A stretch of 64,000 nt of DNA, taken from the NCBI RefSeq assembly GCF_963678635.1, contig NC_087070.1, positions 40,551,831-40,615,830 of the forward strand. The letters are read 5' to 3'. The notes beneath the pieces were generated by a model. It was not told the origin of the DNA and did not search any database. It was given only the letters and a program-made list of their open reading frames with translations. Source of the stretch: Symsagittifera roscoffensis (Eukaryota; Xenacoelomorpha; Acoela; Convolutidae). Of the stretch, positions 22,148-33,380 are shown piece after piece; position 1 is the first letter of the stretch; every line of letters begins with the position of its first letter. The translations under genes and the position numbers were made by a program.

Positions 22148-22231
22148 GAGACAACAAGTACCAGTCGAGAGGAGAGACGCCCGGATAGAGGCTCTTTGAT
22201 GGGGTCAAGGTCCATACCATCTCCCTAGCAT

Positions 22232-24086
22232 GTGTACAAGGATGACCTGATGAAGCCGGACCTCCAGGGTGTGAGCTTCGCCGCGGATGCCAGGAGGATG
22301 CTGAAGGGAGCGAGGCTATCGGTCAATAGACTGTACTCGATAACAGGCATAGACTGGTTAATAGCCGCTAACATAAACTTCAGCTCCACGACGGCCTTGA
22401 GATTTGCTGACCTCTAATAACACAATGGGGCCAGTGAACGCAAGACCATTGCAGGACGTGAGGTTGAATCATGATGAGGGGAATCGAGAAGAGAGACCGG
22501 GAAGATTTCTGATAACGGGGGCGGCGATAGGACAACATGTGAAGATGTTGAGGCAGCTGACGACTTCCCCTGGTCATGTGAAAGAAAGAATATACCCGAA
22601 ACAAGTGAGTCAAGAAGGTGACGTCCAAAGATACGGCGGATTGAAAGCGATAAAGAAAGATGAGACCATCTTTGCCGCGTACGATTATGATAGTAGCGAA
22701 TTCAGAGTTTGTGTGCACTTCCAAGTCTCTGTTTTGGCCGGACGTCATAATGTTGGCAGCGGTCGATCTGGACCTAATGCAATCAATGGGTGAAGTGGTG
22801 GATGCGACGAAGGAGGCGTCCTTCACTAAGGTGACACCGAGAGTTGTGTTCGCGCTGTCTCCGGGGTATGCATGTCTCTCGAATGGATTGAAATTCGTGT
22901 ATGCGATCGTGACCTTGCTTTCGGAAGGGAAATATGATGTTATCATATCGGCCCCAAACCGCAAGATAGAGATGGAGAACCTGAAACCACTCAGGGCTGA
23001 GCTACTTGCGGTGTGGTCAGATATCTCGAACGCGATGAGAAGACTCAAGAACCATGCGCTACACATGCTAGTGTTGGACGAGGTGCTGAGGTTGGAACTG
23101 TCCAATTTCAGTCGACAGCTCAAATTCAAACCGGGAATAGGCGACGACCATCGAGTGATCATAGCGTTGTCGAACGACTTATGGTTCCGAGGAATGGAAG
23201 CGACAGGAGAAAAAGGGAGAAGGAAAAATTCCCAGGAGACTAGTCCTCGAGTAGCGGCATTGGGTGCAGATGCTTTTGAGCAAGGCCCAGTAATGATCAA
23301 GAAGATCCATACCAACTTGTTAAAGGAGGTGAACCTGGCGGAAAATTCTGGAGAAAAGACAGCTGAATTTGTGAACAGAATGTGCCAGATTACCCTGGAA
23401 ACCTTCTGGACCCAGGAAGTGAAGGGGGAAGAAGGCTTTGAACGGACAGATAGCATGCTGGAAGGGTTGGGAGCCGGATGGGCCGCGTCCTTTTTGGCAA
23501 AATCTACCCGAAAGTCTCTCATTACTTGATAAAGGAATTCCTCCAAGCAGTGGTGGAAGTATCAATTGTGGAACTGCTAGCCTTGTTCGTGACGTTTGGA
23601 GCAGAAAGTTTCGTGAAGGGACCGGCGGTACTGCTCACCGAAGGAGTCCAGAACCTGCTGTTAGATGGGCTTCTAACATTGATTGCGATTACCCACGGAA
23701 ATTTGGGAGGACTAATGAAGCTGACACGTTGTCCAGAGCAGATGAGAGAGAATGTGAGGAGGTTCGACATGAAGAAAGCCACGGACTCGTGGAATAAGAT
23801 AAGAGACCTGAGACACACTCTTATCCAGTATCTCTTGCAACAAAATTGCTTTGGAACGGGAGAGGATGAGACGATCGGAAGGGAAGAAGACGTGAGACGA
23901 CGAGTTGAGGGCATGCCCCTACTAACCGATCTGAGCTTGGCTTTGAGGACCGATCCCTTAGCGTTGATCAGAGGAGCCACGGAGTTTGTGACAGTAATTT
24001 ATGGACCAACAGTCACGTTTGCGTTCCCTGATGTTAAGATGGAGGTCGGTGCTGCACCTGAACCTCATAAGAGCAGTGGACGGTAG
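22232..24086 (+). pseudogene. Large unidentified protein of the GC-rich block, about 600 residues, frameshifted
   Basis: Coding sense passes through four segments: 22,232-22,417, 22,404-22,700, 22,700-23,520 and 23,478-24,086. The join near 22,700 reads as a simple +1 change. The protein is mostly helical with no Cys clusters or obvious membrane segments. Segments include 'FALSPGYACLSNGLKFVYAI', 'GDDHRVIIALSNDLWFRGME' and 'AITHGNLGGLMKL'. I recognise no family. A nucleoprotein-like structural protein is conceivable because of size and helical content, but no motif supports it. Its stop TAG (24,084) is followed in the same frame by the next ORF, so the two may once have been one protein. Confidence 0.45.
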
Positions 24087-24092
24087 TCAGAA

Positions 24093-25073
24093 ATGACAGT
24101 CGTCAACTTTGACGATCACTTCCGTGATCGTATGGGAGAAGTAGAGAGAGGGCACATCGAGATGTTTCCAAAGCTCTGGAGTCTGAGACCCTATGATAAA
24201 ACGAATGGTGAAATAACCAGAGTTCCTCGTCTCACTGCAGCATATCACAAGGTGAGAGAAGAGACGAAAGACTGGAATGATTACGAGAAGCTTCCGGAGG
24301 AAATCTCTGATATTCCTCTGATAAGAAGAATATTGCTTGGAGCAGTCTCCGTAGTGCAAACTCCTAGGTTGAGTGCATTTGAAACCAATGAAAGGAGAGT
24401 AGGGAAATTTGTGGGAACGATGAATCCATACTTTGTGGGGAGGAATGCCGCCGTGCTACAGTATACACGATTTGCCTACACGGATCAAGCGACGAGAAGG
24501 CGAATAAGCAACGCCGCGACTCTCAAGCCTGGAGGATTTGATAAGGAATTGGCGGGATTAGGCTTAGCGCCTATGAAGATGAGAGGCAGGACCGAACTGA
24601 CTGAGGCCTCCTTGATCCTGACTAGTGTGAAACCAGAGTTGACGGTAGGAGGAACGCTGCAGACGAGAACCTTCCTGGCACCCTTTGGTAATCAAAAGGT
24701 CCATGGAGAAGAGGAAGATAGATCAGCCGGCATACTGATCATACCGAAATTTCCGGAATGGGCCGATTCTGAAACGCAAGGACCCTCACGCTCGAAAAAA
24801 GATACATCAGAAGGAGATGATGGGCAGGGAGGAAGCCGTCGAACGGAGGAACCCATGCAACAAGATACAGATCAAGCTGATGGGGAAGACGACAAGGCAT
24901 CGACAGGAGGAGTATCCAGCCTGGATTTTAATTTTTTCGGTGATTTTGAGAACAACGCGGATACGTTGAAGGCGACTGAGCCAGCAGATGAAGGCACTTC
25001 GACACTGGAACCTCCGTCGGCCTTTACAGAAATGAAACGGAATTTGCCGGAGAGCAGCTCTCCGGGCAATTGA
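24093..25073 (+). CDS. Unidentified 326-aa protein with acidic disordered tail
   Basis: Intact ORF from ATG 24093, in frame with and only 6 bases after the stop of the preceding frame. Residues about 1-210 look folded ('RVGKFVGTMNPYFVGRNAAV', 'LQTRTFLAPFGNQK'). The rest is Asp/Glu/Ser/Thr-rich and probably disordered ('EPMQQDTDQADGEDDK'). A folded domain plus acidic tail is common for virion structural proteins, but I recognise no family. Confidence 0.45.
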   Translation: MTVVNFDDHFRDRMGEVERGHIEMFPKLWSLRPYDKTNGEITRVPRLTAAYHKVREETKDWNDYEKLPEEISDIPLIRRILLGAVSVVQTPRLSAFETNERRVGKFVGTMNPYFVGRNAAVLQYTRFAYTDQATRRRISNAATLKPGGFDKELAGLGLAPMKMRGRTELTEASLILTSVKPELTVGGTLQTRTFLAPFGNQKVHGEEEDRSAGILIIPKFPEWADSETQGPSRSKKDTSEGDDGQGGSRRTEEPMQQDTDQADGEDDKASTGGVSSLDFNFFGDFENNADTLKATEPADEGTSTLEPPSAFTEMKRNLPESSSPGN

Positions 25074-25242
25074 AAAAAGATAACGAACAAAGACTCCTCA
25101 TGGAATCACCGAGGAGAAGAAGAATAGAATGCTCTGCCAGAGTACCTTTCTTGGGAACGATGCCCGAAGAAGAAAGGGAAGTACATCACCGAGACCATGA
25201 AAGTAGGACGGGATGTAGATCGGACAGATGTAGATCCGACCA

Positions 25243-25665
25243 TTGATGCGGGAAGTCCTTGACAAACTTGATGAGTGCGAAGGGAGATTGAGTGAGTTGT
25301 TGATTGACTCAGCCACTGATGAAAGTGAAGCGAACTCCCCCATCACGATGACACCGCAGGAGGATAAAGGAGAGGTGGTATATCTGCCAAGAACCAGGAA
25401 GGGAACGATGCGATCAAAATTGGTGATTGATAAGATCAACGAGAAGATGAAATTGGGCAGCAAAGTGATACCGATGAGAGTAGGAAAGACGAAGGTGGAT
25501 TCGGAGATATCGATAAAAGCTGTCATTTCAGCGAAAAGGAAACGAGTTGAGGAAGTCATGGATTTGAGAAAAGGTGATTATCAGTTGCCTGGCACGGACA
25601 AAATGTTAACTGATGTAGCAATGGTGCCACCCATTCTCATGGCAGGGATAAAGTCAACAGTTTAG
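25243..25665 (+). CDS. Unidentified short ORF, Lys/Glu-rich
   Basis: About 138 codons, with the first ATG just after 25,243. A charged helical start ('REVLDKLDECEGRLSELLID') is followed by basic and acidic residues. No domain recognised. It matches the composition and strand of its neighbours and is separated from the previous ORF by 170 bases that show further weak coding sense, so it may be a fragment of a longer protein. Confidence 0.35.
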   Translation: MMREVLDKLDECEGRLSELLIDSATDESEANSPITMTPQEDKGEVVYLPRTRKGTMRSKLVIDKINEKMKLGSKVIPMRVGKTKVDSEISIKAVISAKRKRVEEVMDLRKGDYQLPGTDKMLTDVAMVPPILMAGIKSTV

Positions 25666-25704
25666 AAATCCAAAAGGAGTGACCGCACTCTGACTGGAGC
25701 AACC

Positions 25705-26154
25705 TTGGAAGTGGAAACACTCCGCCAATGTGGAGAAAGTACCATGAAAGACTTTAAACCGTCACCCATGAACCACGGAAAGGGAAGCGTCGCAGGACAA
25801 CTAGTACCAGTGGAGTATAACCGACTGACAGTGTGGTCGATAGATGAACCCGCCGGTGGATACATGGAGATATTGGAGTACCGAAACTCGGCTAGAGGAT
25901 ATGTAATGGCTCTGGAAGACAAGAGTGCCATGGAGAGTTATTTGGTGACAATGTTGCAAGGCACCACCCTCAAGCAGAAAGCATACGGGACTTTAGCGTC
26001 GTCTGAGATGCAGGCAGAAACGATGGATCAATTGGTGAGCCTTCCACGGAAAGCAGTGGTGTTACGGTACTTTGAAGAAGAGATGAGGACTGTGCCAAGA
26101 ATACACGCTCTCCTGGCAGTATATTACGTGAGAACCGAATTACAACTTACGTGA
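25705..26154 (+). CDS. Unidentified ORF at the end of the GC-rich block
   Basis: 149 codons from a TTG; the first ATG is at about 25,744. Contains 'VEYNRLTVWSIDEPAGGYME' and 'SLPRKAVVLRYFEEEMRTVP', mixed secondary structure, no recognised motif. The last bases form a short direct repeat (CGTGAGAACCGAATTA twice, about 26,128-26,163), after which composition becomes AT-rich again, marking the end of the block. Confidence 0.35.
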   Translation: MEVETLRQCGESTMKDFKPSPMNHGKGSVAGQLVPVEYNRLTVWSIDEPAGGYMEILEYRNSARGYVMALEDKSAMESYLVTMLQGTTLKQKAYGTLASSEMQAETMDQLVSLPRKAVVLRYFEEEMRTVPRIHALLAVYYVRTELQLT

Positions 26155-26163
26155 GAACCGAAT

Positions 26164-26779
26164 TAGAACCGAAAAGAGAAGTTAAAACTCTCAGAAGTGT
26201 TTTATGTGTGTGAAGAAGCTCAAATGAGAAACCAAGCAACCAAGTTGTAATTCACTTACTAGAGACACTTACTATTTATTTAAAAAGGCTTGAGCAAAGA
26301 GTATATTTAAATATTCCAGCCTGCATGATTGTTTTCGATTGATCACTTTGTGGTGACATGAAGGACTTGGATAATCTCTTGAAGAGGGAGATTGTTTCAT
26401 TGTGCTTTCTAACCACAGAGTTACCTAATTTTAAATTTCAGGACAAAAACAAGCAGGATTTTCGAAAGGAAGAAGCATAGTAGGATAATTTTAGCTTGTT
26501 GGTTGGCAGGACTGTCTTGCAAACCAACATCTTTTAAAATCTAGGAGAAAAAGTTTTAAATTGGGACATTGACATTGGAAGTCAGAAAATATGTTTTATC
26601 TTAAGTCATATCCTCAATGTGCAGATTAGTGAAAAAATTTGGAAGGCTATAGCAATGTAGTATGATGCGATTTATATTCTGCAGTGAGTCGATATGATGC
26701 GGATAAAAGTAATGTCGTGCGTTTTGTAAATTCTGTTAGTTGACACTGTACCAATTTTACGAACATTGCGAGACTCAAT
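26164..26779. other. Stretch without a recognisable gene
   Basis: AT-rich DNA between the GC-rich block and the LTR-like sequence. I see no ORF, RNA or repeat that I can support. Confidence 0.4.
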
Positions 26780-27709
26780 GGGGACATTGACCGGGCTGTC
26801 CAGAGAGTGTGTGATATTCGACCAGCATGGACAAAACTGCAGTCTCGAGTTTCTAGCGAAACTTCCGAATTGACGATTTTAAGAGATTAGAAACGTTCTT
26901 GGAACGATTAGTCAAACTAAGAAGGCTGGAATATGCTGGTATTTCAACTTATTAAAACTTCGAAGTATGACGTAATAATTCTAAGAAACGTCAAAAACGG
27001 CCATTTTGGAGAAAACCCTGAATAACAACACGACAGCATTAGTTGCGACGACGACAACAACGGAAAAAATTGAAAATCGGAACCAGAAAAAAAACAGAAG
27101 TAGCAGAGACCGTTCCAAGTTGCAACTATTGTTTCGCTACAATATTTGCAAGGCAGTTGCGAACAATGAACGGTGAGGGGTGGAAACCAGCCTTCCGGAA
27201 GGAAAACAAAGTTCTTATTTCCCCGGATTCAAAATCCGGAGGGGTCTCGGGACTGGAACTCATATTATTTTATACAAACTTTTAGCTTCCCTGTTGTGTC
27301 CTGAATTGAATTTAATTAACATCTGAATTCATTTTACAAGGATGAGAAGCTAGGAGTTGGGGGAAAGGGTTGATCCATCTTCGATGGAGATGATGATTTT
27401 TATCTACTGACCAAAAACAATAATAATTCAATAAATCGTTGTAGCCCTGATTTTAGGAGTGATCTCGTGGTCTGGGGATACTGAGACCCAGCCATGAGCT
27501 CACTACTTCTTCATGTACTTAAGTTAATTTGAGTATTTTGACCGAAGCCGAAAGCAGTAACGTTTTTGTCGACCCGATGTTAGAAAGACCACCAAAAGAA
27601 CTGGATTTGTTAGAGACGGTTAAAAGCATGTAAAGCTCTGTTTAGACGTTGGCCAGTCGTCTTAGGACCTAGCTTTTTTTTCCGTCGATATGTACTTTCG
27701 GGCGAATGT
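26780..27709 (-). repeat. LTR-like sequence, minus orientation
   Basis: Reverse-complement copy of 33,381-34,330. Shared landmarks are a gttgatccatct word, a GAGACC-rich segment ending in CATGAGCTCA, a hairpin made of GGATTC..GAATCC next to CCGGAGGG, and gtgtgatattcgaccag near the far end. On the minus strand it begins about 27,709 with AACATTCGCCCG, directly beside the truncated end of the gag remnant. This suits a 3' LTR after deletion of pol. The copies are diverged, so the insertion is old. Confidence 0.5.
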
Positions 27710-27714
27710 TAGAT

Positions 27715-30381
27715 CACGCGTTTCTTCTGTTACTGCCTGCAATTTCTTTGTCGCCAGCTCTTGTGGATTCTCTTTCCTACGCGCCTCTGCTTCAATCAAC
27801 AGGCTTGCATTGCTTGCTTTCACGCCAACAAAGCTTCCTCATGCCTAGGATGCTTGATGTCTGCCACTGCATCCCAAAGTTGCGGACAATCCGATTTAAA
27901 ATGACCCTCCAAGTTACAAAAGAATCACCTCGGGCCGAACTTCGCAATAACTCCTCTCATGAAACCTTCATGATCGACTTCTGACGCATCTTCATCCTCG
28001 AGGCTAAAGCCTATTGCCTTCATGCCTTTTTCGTAGATTGGGACTACTGATTTTTACATGATGGTCAGTCGAACTGCAAATTGCACAAGAGCGTCTCTTG
28101 TCCATATCGTCCCTTGGTTTGTACCAGTTGTTACCTTGGTTTGCTGGCCCATTGTTAAAATTGCCGTTATTGTTCTTGTAATAACCAGATCTCATTGGAG
28201 GTTTTAGTAAGAGATACTCCTTTGATTTGACTCTCCTTTTTTTGGTGTAGGTGCATTGGTTGATAGTGGTGTATAATGTGTCGCCAACATTGTTCGAAGT
28301 TCGTCATTCTTTCAACCGTCAATGAATTTTGAGGCTACCGCTAGATTCATTCTGCTCTTTGACTCATCTGGTTGACTTCGTCTTCTAAGCATTTCCAAAT
28401 CATTTAAAAGCTTGTCTCGTGTTCACGTTGCCTCCGTTTCTCGAAGCGCATCATCGCTTGGTGTCCTTGTACTCCGGAGCCGAAGCGATTTAACAAGATT
28501 TCAAAGATTTTCTCAGCTGTGTCTCGCTGGTTTTGCTCACGCAGTTTAGGGCTGTACCTTCCAGGTTGCTGATGGTTGCACTGCGTTCTTGTCTTTCCGT
28601 CAATTCTTCCTCTTCAAAATGCAGTTTCATTACTTCTATCCAGATATCAATACATCCGTCAGAATCATCTTTATAGCATCTTGGTTTCTTAAATACCCTT
28701 CTGAATTTTTCACTGCGTTCACTGGTTCTAGATAACCTCGTCAGGAAAGTTTTCAAGGACCTGTTCAGAGGTTCCAAGGCCGTGGCCATTGATGTTGCAT
28801 CTCTTGAATTTCCCGCTTGAGCGTCATTACCCTCTGATAAAGGCTCTGGGATTTCCCTCCCGCTCGAATTGCTGGGATGACTTCTCCTTTGGTTCCCATG
28901 ACTCCAGTTCGTGGAATCACATCTGCCAGCATCACTCTCGTTAGGTGTCGGTCGTTTGTGTGAGGTTGGTCTATTGCCAGTTGAACTTCCTCTGTAGTTT
29001 TGGACCCGTGGTCTATTATCGCCTGTGTTATAACTAGATGAACTCTCCCTACCTCTCGTTGATCTATATGTCCTTCTTTTGTTGGGTTGTTCATTGAAGT
29101 TACCTCTCGGCTCCCTACTAGGTTCTCTTGAGGTCGCTTCACCATTCTCGGGTCCACTCCTGTTTCTTAGTAGACCGTCCAGCCTGTCCATGATTGCCTG
29201 AGTGCGTCTCTTCATCATCGCGTCTATTCTGGTGTCGAGAGTCCCAAGAGTCTGCTCTTGCTGAACTCTCAACTTCTCCATGTCGTCTTTCAATGGTGTC
29301 TCTCTTTGCTCAGCTTCCCTTGTCATTCGTGACATGTTTTTGGCTAAGTATTCGTCCGTCCTTTCCTTCAAGCGTTTTTCACTTCTGCTGACTTCTTGTC
29401 TGTTGCGGTTAATCTCCTCCCGCAGGCTTTCTCTCTCAACGTGGAATGCTCTTTCTAATTCACTCATTCTTAAGCACATCTGCTCATTCTGTTCTCCTAT
29501 GCTGCCGACTATGTTGATCAAGGCTTCTTCGAGTGATGCTCCGTTGTCCACCAATGGCGTAACAAGTAATGGTGTTAGCCTGCCTGTTCCAGGTAGCTTG
29601 GTGCTGGTCGAGACTCGAGCCTTTTTATCTGCCTCGACGTTTCCTCATAATTCGCTTCTCGATCCACTGGTTGGTCACTTGTCCTTGCAATTATGTTCTT
29701 ACCTGATTGCACTTCCCAATTCAACGCGGTCACAAAATCTCCTGACTGGTTCGTTTCATTTGCCGACTTGCTTATTGTCCTGACCACACCAAATTGGTCC
29801 GTCGAGCCAGTCTCTCTATTTGTGTATGCAATATTCTCCTGAGTCGAACTATTGAGGCTTATTTCAGATCCGATGTCTTCTTGTTCGTCATCGTCCTCCT
29901 CTTCTTCCTGGGTTTCTGCTTCATCGCCTTTTTCCGTTGCCATAGTAAATGGAAAGAAGTTTCCCTAAGTGTTCTTCACTCGTTCCAAAAACGAGGAGGA
30001 CGTTGCCGGTTTCTCTGTCACCCCATGTATCATAGTGTCATCAGTCGGTGATCTTGTATTCGCCACGTTTTCAGTGGAGATGTCGGACAGTTCCGGCATT
30101 TCCTCTCGATCTAGAGTCCCGGTGGAAGTGGCAAAGTCCTGGCCTTGTTCTACCGGGGTAGAGTCACTCGCCACTCTACTGTTCTCATTCCCTTCCGTTA
30201 CACGTCCTGCCCGATTGTCATCCGAAGCAGGGCCCGGATGGATCTCTACTTCTAGCATAGCTTTTTGTTCATCTGAGGACATTTGACTCCTAGTTTCAAC
30301 CATTCTGCCTAAAATTTCTTCCCTTTGCTGGCCCGGGTGCGTGCAATCCTTTGCACAAAAGGGTCGTTCATTGATTTTCAT
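27715..30381 (-). pseudogene. Retroelement Gag remnant
   Basis: Gag gene of an LTR retroelement in several pieces. The N-terminal part starts at ATG 30381 (acidic, 139 codons) and continues in frame past a stop (29,943-29,575). A central piece, 29,554-28,490, has a long coiled coil ('VERESLREEINRNRQEVSRS'), an Arg/Ser-rich linker and the start of a capsid-like region ('GCIDIWIEVMKLHFEEEELT'). A further piece at 28,195-27,715 has two zinc-knuckle-like segments: CxxCxxxxH with the last Cys lost, and one whose first Cys is replaced by a stop. Pol is absent; the remnant ends at the LTR-like sequence. Confidence 0.65.
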
Positions 30382-31190
30382 TCTTTCTTTGGTATAAATT
30401 TCCTAGAGCTATCACTTAGTTTAGGTATCCTTCGACTTGTCTAGACTCATCCTCTATTTCGCTTTTTATTGCTTCTACACTCAATTGGATTACTTAGGTT
30501 TCTATTGTCTGACTACTGATAATAATAACACACTATATTAAATTCCAATAGTTCAGTTAAATAGTGACAACGAATCCTTGTAAGTTATCACAGTACAGCG
30601 TGTAGACAATTTATTTACAACAATTTGGTTATTGTTTATTCGATATGAAGCTAGCACAAAATGATGATATCAATATATTTAAAAGATAGTGTAGTTAATA
30701 CCCAGTCAAGGAGAATTATTATAGATTTAAAACCAAAAATGAAGGAAAATGAGCTTTCCCTGTTCAGTGCCGCACTAAACAGACAAAAGTTGAAGGCAGT
30801 AAAATTCTCAAGTGGGTGTCTTTTGCACCCACCGAGTACCGTGTTACCTATCTTCCTTCGCATTGCCCGAGCTAGACCTACTAAAATTCTCAAGACAATC
30901 TCTTTTCAAAAAAAAATAGTCTGGATTTTAATCCAAACACGTCAATGTCGAACTCTGTTTTTTTTTCGTTAGAATTAGAGTCGCGAATCTCCGGGTTTTG
31001 ACATTTTCTGTTTTAAGTATGGTTTTTAGGCATTATTTAAAGGAAAGTGCAGTTACTGGTTTCTAGCCTGATTTCTATTTTCTTATAATTTTTTACTATG
31101 TATGTCACTTCCTATTACATACGCTTCAGGATCCTTAGAAACACGTGCCTTATACGTGAAAAATAAAAAATTTGATATTTCTATTACCCC
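30382..31190. other. Presumed 5' leader side of the gag remnant; no gene seen
   Basis: AT-rich. A plus-strand frame at 30,661-30,972 and its minus shadow have no coding character that I trust. A 5' LTR for the minus-strand gag is expected hereabouts, but I could not match this stretch to the LTR-like sequences at 27 or 33 kb. Confidence 0.35.
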
Positions 31191-31204
31191 TCCGGGTTAA
31201 CAAA

Positions 31205-31475
31205 AAAGGACCCTTCCGGATTTCGAGCCCTCCAGATTGGTGCAAATGGGACCCGAATTGGTGGAAATTGGGACCCTTCAGGATTTGGACCCTTCCGGAT
31301 TGGTACCCTTTCGGATTGGTGAAATTGGGACCCTTCCGGATTGGTGAAATCGGGACCCGTCCGGATTGGTGAAAATGGGACCCTTCCGGATTTGTACCCT
31401 TCCGGATTGTTGAATTTGGGACCCCTCGGGATTGGGGAAAATGGGACCCTTCCGGATTGAGACCCCTCCAGTTTT
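31205..31475. repeat. 25-bp minisatellite built on GGGACCCTTCCGGATTGGTG
   Basis: About ten imperfect units, consensus GGGACCCTTCCGGATTGGTG plus AAATT; some units are shortened to the ACCCTTCCGGATT core. Isolated cores recur at about 31,515, 31,590 and 32,850, and a related form (GATCCCTCCGGATTC) lies inside the LTR-like copy at about 33,845. The open frames here are repeat translations. Confidence 0.8.
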
Positions 31476-31479
31476 GTAA

Positions 31480-33380
31480 AATAGCTTTTCCGCGCCGATT
31501 AAAACTTGCACCCGAGACCCTTCCGGATTCATTCTCCGATGCTATAATGATATGAAGACTAACTCGGAAGGGTGTAACTCCCGTGCCTAGACCCTTCCGG
31601 ATTGAGCTTAAGCCTCTTATTTGTCAATTTACCTTATTTGTGAAGGGTCTTAGAAGTGGTCTAGTTTCAACTCAAATACGGTTTTCCGGGTTCCTTAGCT
31701 CTCCCTTCTTTTTGTCGAGAACAGCGTATAATTGCCTAATTCAACCGATATTACCTTTTGGTAGGGGTATAATGGCTTTCCAAATTTTTTTTTTTACAAA
31801 AGGTGAAGGGTCTACCTTCACAAAATGGTGATTTTGCTAAAAACAACCTCAAAAATGCGTAGTTTATTCAAAGAACAAAACTTCTATGAGCAAGACTGCT
31901 TAAATTTTGATCTAAAGGTACCAAAATCAAATGGATGAGTCCAGTAGTTCCAAAGTTATTAAGCTTAACGTCTTTTTTCTAAAGTGCAAGAATTTTGTAA
32001 CTTATAGATTCCGCCTTTTTTTTTTTCGCAATTCTTGTCTTTTTACGGCCTATAATCTTCTAGTTCAATTTAAAATACCTGGTATAAAACGTTCCGGCAC
32101 AAAAAAAAATTTTCCAAAAACAATGACATTTGGACCCCGCCGTTTTGATGAATCCACTAAATCAAACACGTTAAGTTCGATTTCAGTGGAACCCGGAAGG
32201 CTATTGGCAAACGGGTTTTAAAACCTGTCGATTCACTAGTGTAAAGTGTCCGAGCAACTATTTCTATAAGCCTAACGCAAAAATTTCAAAAAAATTTCTT
32301 ATTTTTTAACGTTTCGTTTTTTGAAAAAGCACGAAAATTTGGTTTTCGGTACCCGATTAGTTCTAACCACGTCTGGACTAAACTTAACCGGTTCTGGTAG
32401 CTATAATAGTGCGAATACGATGTAACTCACTAATTCAGCGTTTTTTTTTTGTTTCAAAAAATATCAATGTCTCAAAAATTCGCGATTTGTGGGGGAACAA
32501 AATATCGCTATTTTGACCTTAAAAACTGGTCTTTTTTCTATGTTTCTTATTGAAAAACGTTATAGGAGTATTAATACTGGATATATTTTCACTAAAACTA
32601 CAAATACTATACCCTCGAGGTTTGTTCAGTATCCGAATTAAGGTGCTTAACTCGGTAATTCGCAACTCGGTGAAGGGTCACTCCAGTGCAGTCACTGTCG
32701 TGCCCCCCACAGATTGATATCCTAATTTCTGCATCAAAAGGGATACAAAACTTGTAAACGATACCCAACAGTTGATTGTTGTTGTATTTGAGCCCCTTCT
32801 TGTTGCTCCTTGCACTGCTTGCCGGATCTGTCTTCTTCACTAACCCCGAGACCCTTCCGAATTGGGCGCAATTTAACATTAACGTGCCTAAATACTCAAA
32901 TAACCCTACAAAACAAGCACCAGAAACGGGCCTCAAAATTGATCTTAACAACCCTGACTCATATAAATGCCCGTAAAAACAAAATATCTATCAACAACAA
33001 ACGGGGGGGGTCAGATCTCATCTTGTCTGGGGGGATGATTTTTACTGATTTTTTTAAACTTTTTTATTGTTTTTGGTTTTTCTTAGGTACTATACTAATT
33101 TTTGGTTTCTTGTATATCTTTAAGTGTTTCTGCTCATATACCACTCAGGGAACGACGGGACGGCCAATCCCCCCACCCTTCCTGGTACGTGAATCTTCGG
33201 TGTTAACTAGGTTGAAATGCTAGATTCGGGAATCCGGAAGGCTTCCGCGTTCCAAACTACCCTTCCGCCCCGGTGATAAGGGCCTTATTATGAGCATTCG
33301 CTCGGCGCGGAGTGCTCGTCAACGGTTCTGCCGGTCATGATGTTAAAAAAATAACACCCAGGAGCGCCATAAAAACATGT
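31480..33380. other. Degenerate retroelement-associated sequence; no gene supported
   Basis: Contains scattered copies of the minisatellite core. A plus-strand frame at 32,776-32,976 opens with a signal-peptide-like stretch ('FLLLLALLAGSVFFTN'), and a later hydrophobic frame lies near 33,040-33,180 ('FWFFLGTILIFGFLYIF'). They could be remnants of an envelope-like gene, but stops separate them and no motif supports it. Confidence 0.25.

Noticed and set aside
22380-23546. 388-codon minus-strand ORF opposite the large unidentified protein
   Set aside because: It is the longest shadow frame in the GC-rich block. Composition is Ser/Phe-rich without domain sense, while the plus strand shows continuous coding character across several segments.
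31172-31532. ORFs on both strands with repeated PFRIG or RKGPI words
   Set aside because: Translation of the 25-bp minisatellite in two orientations.
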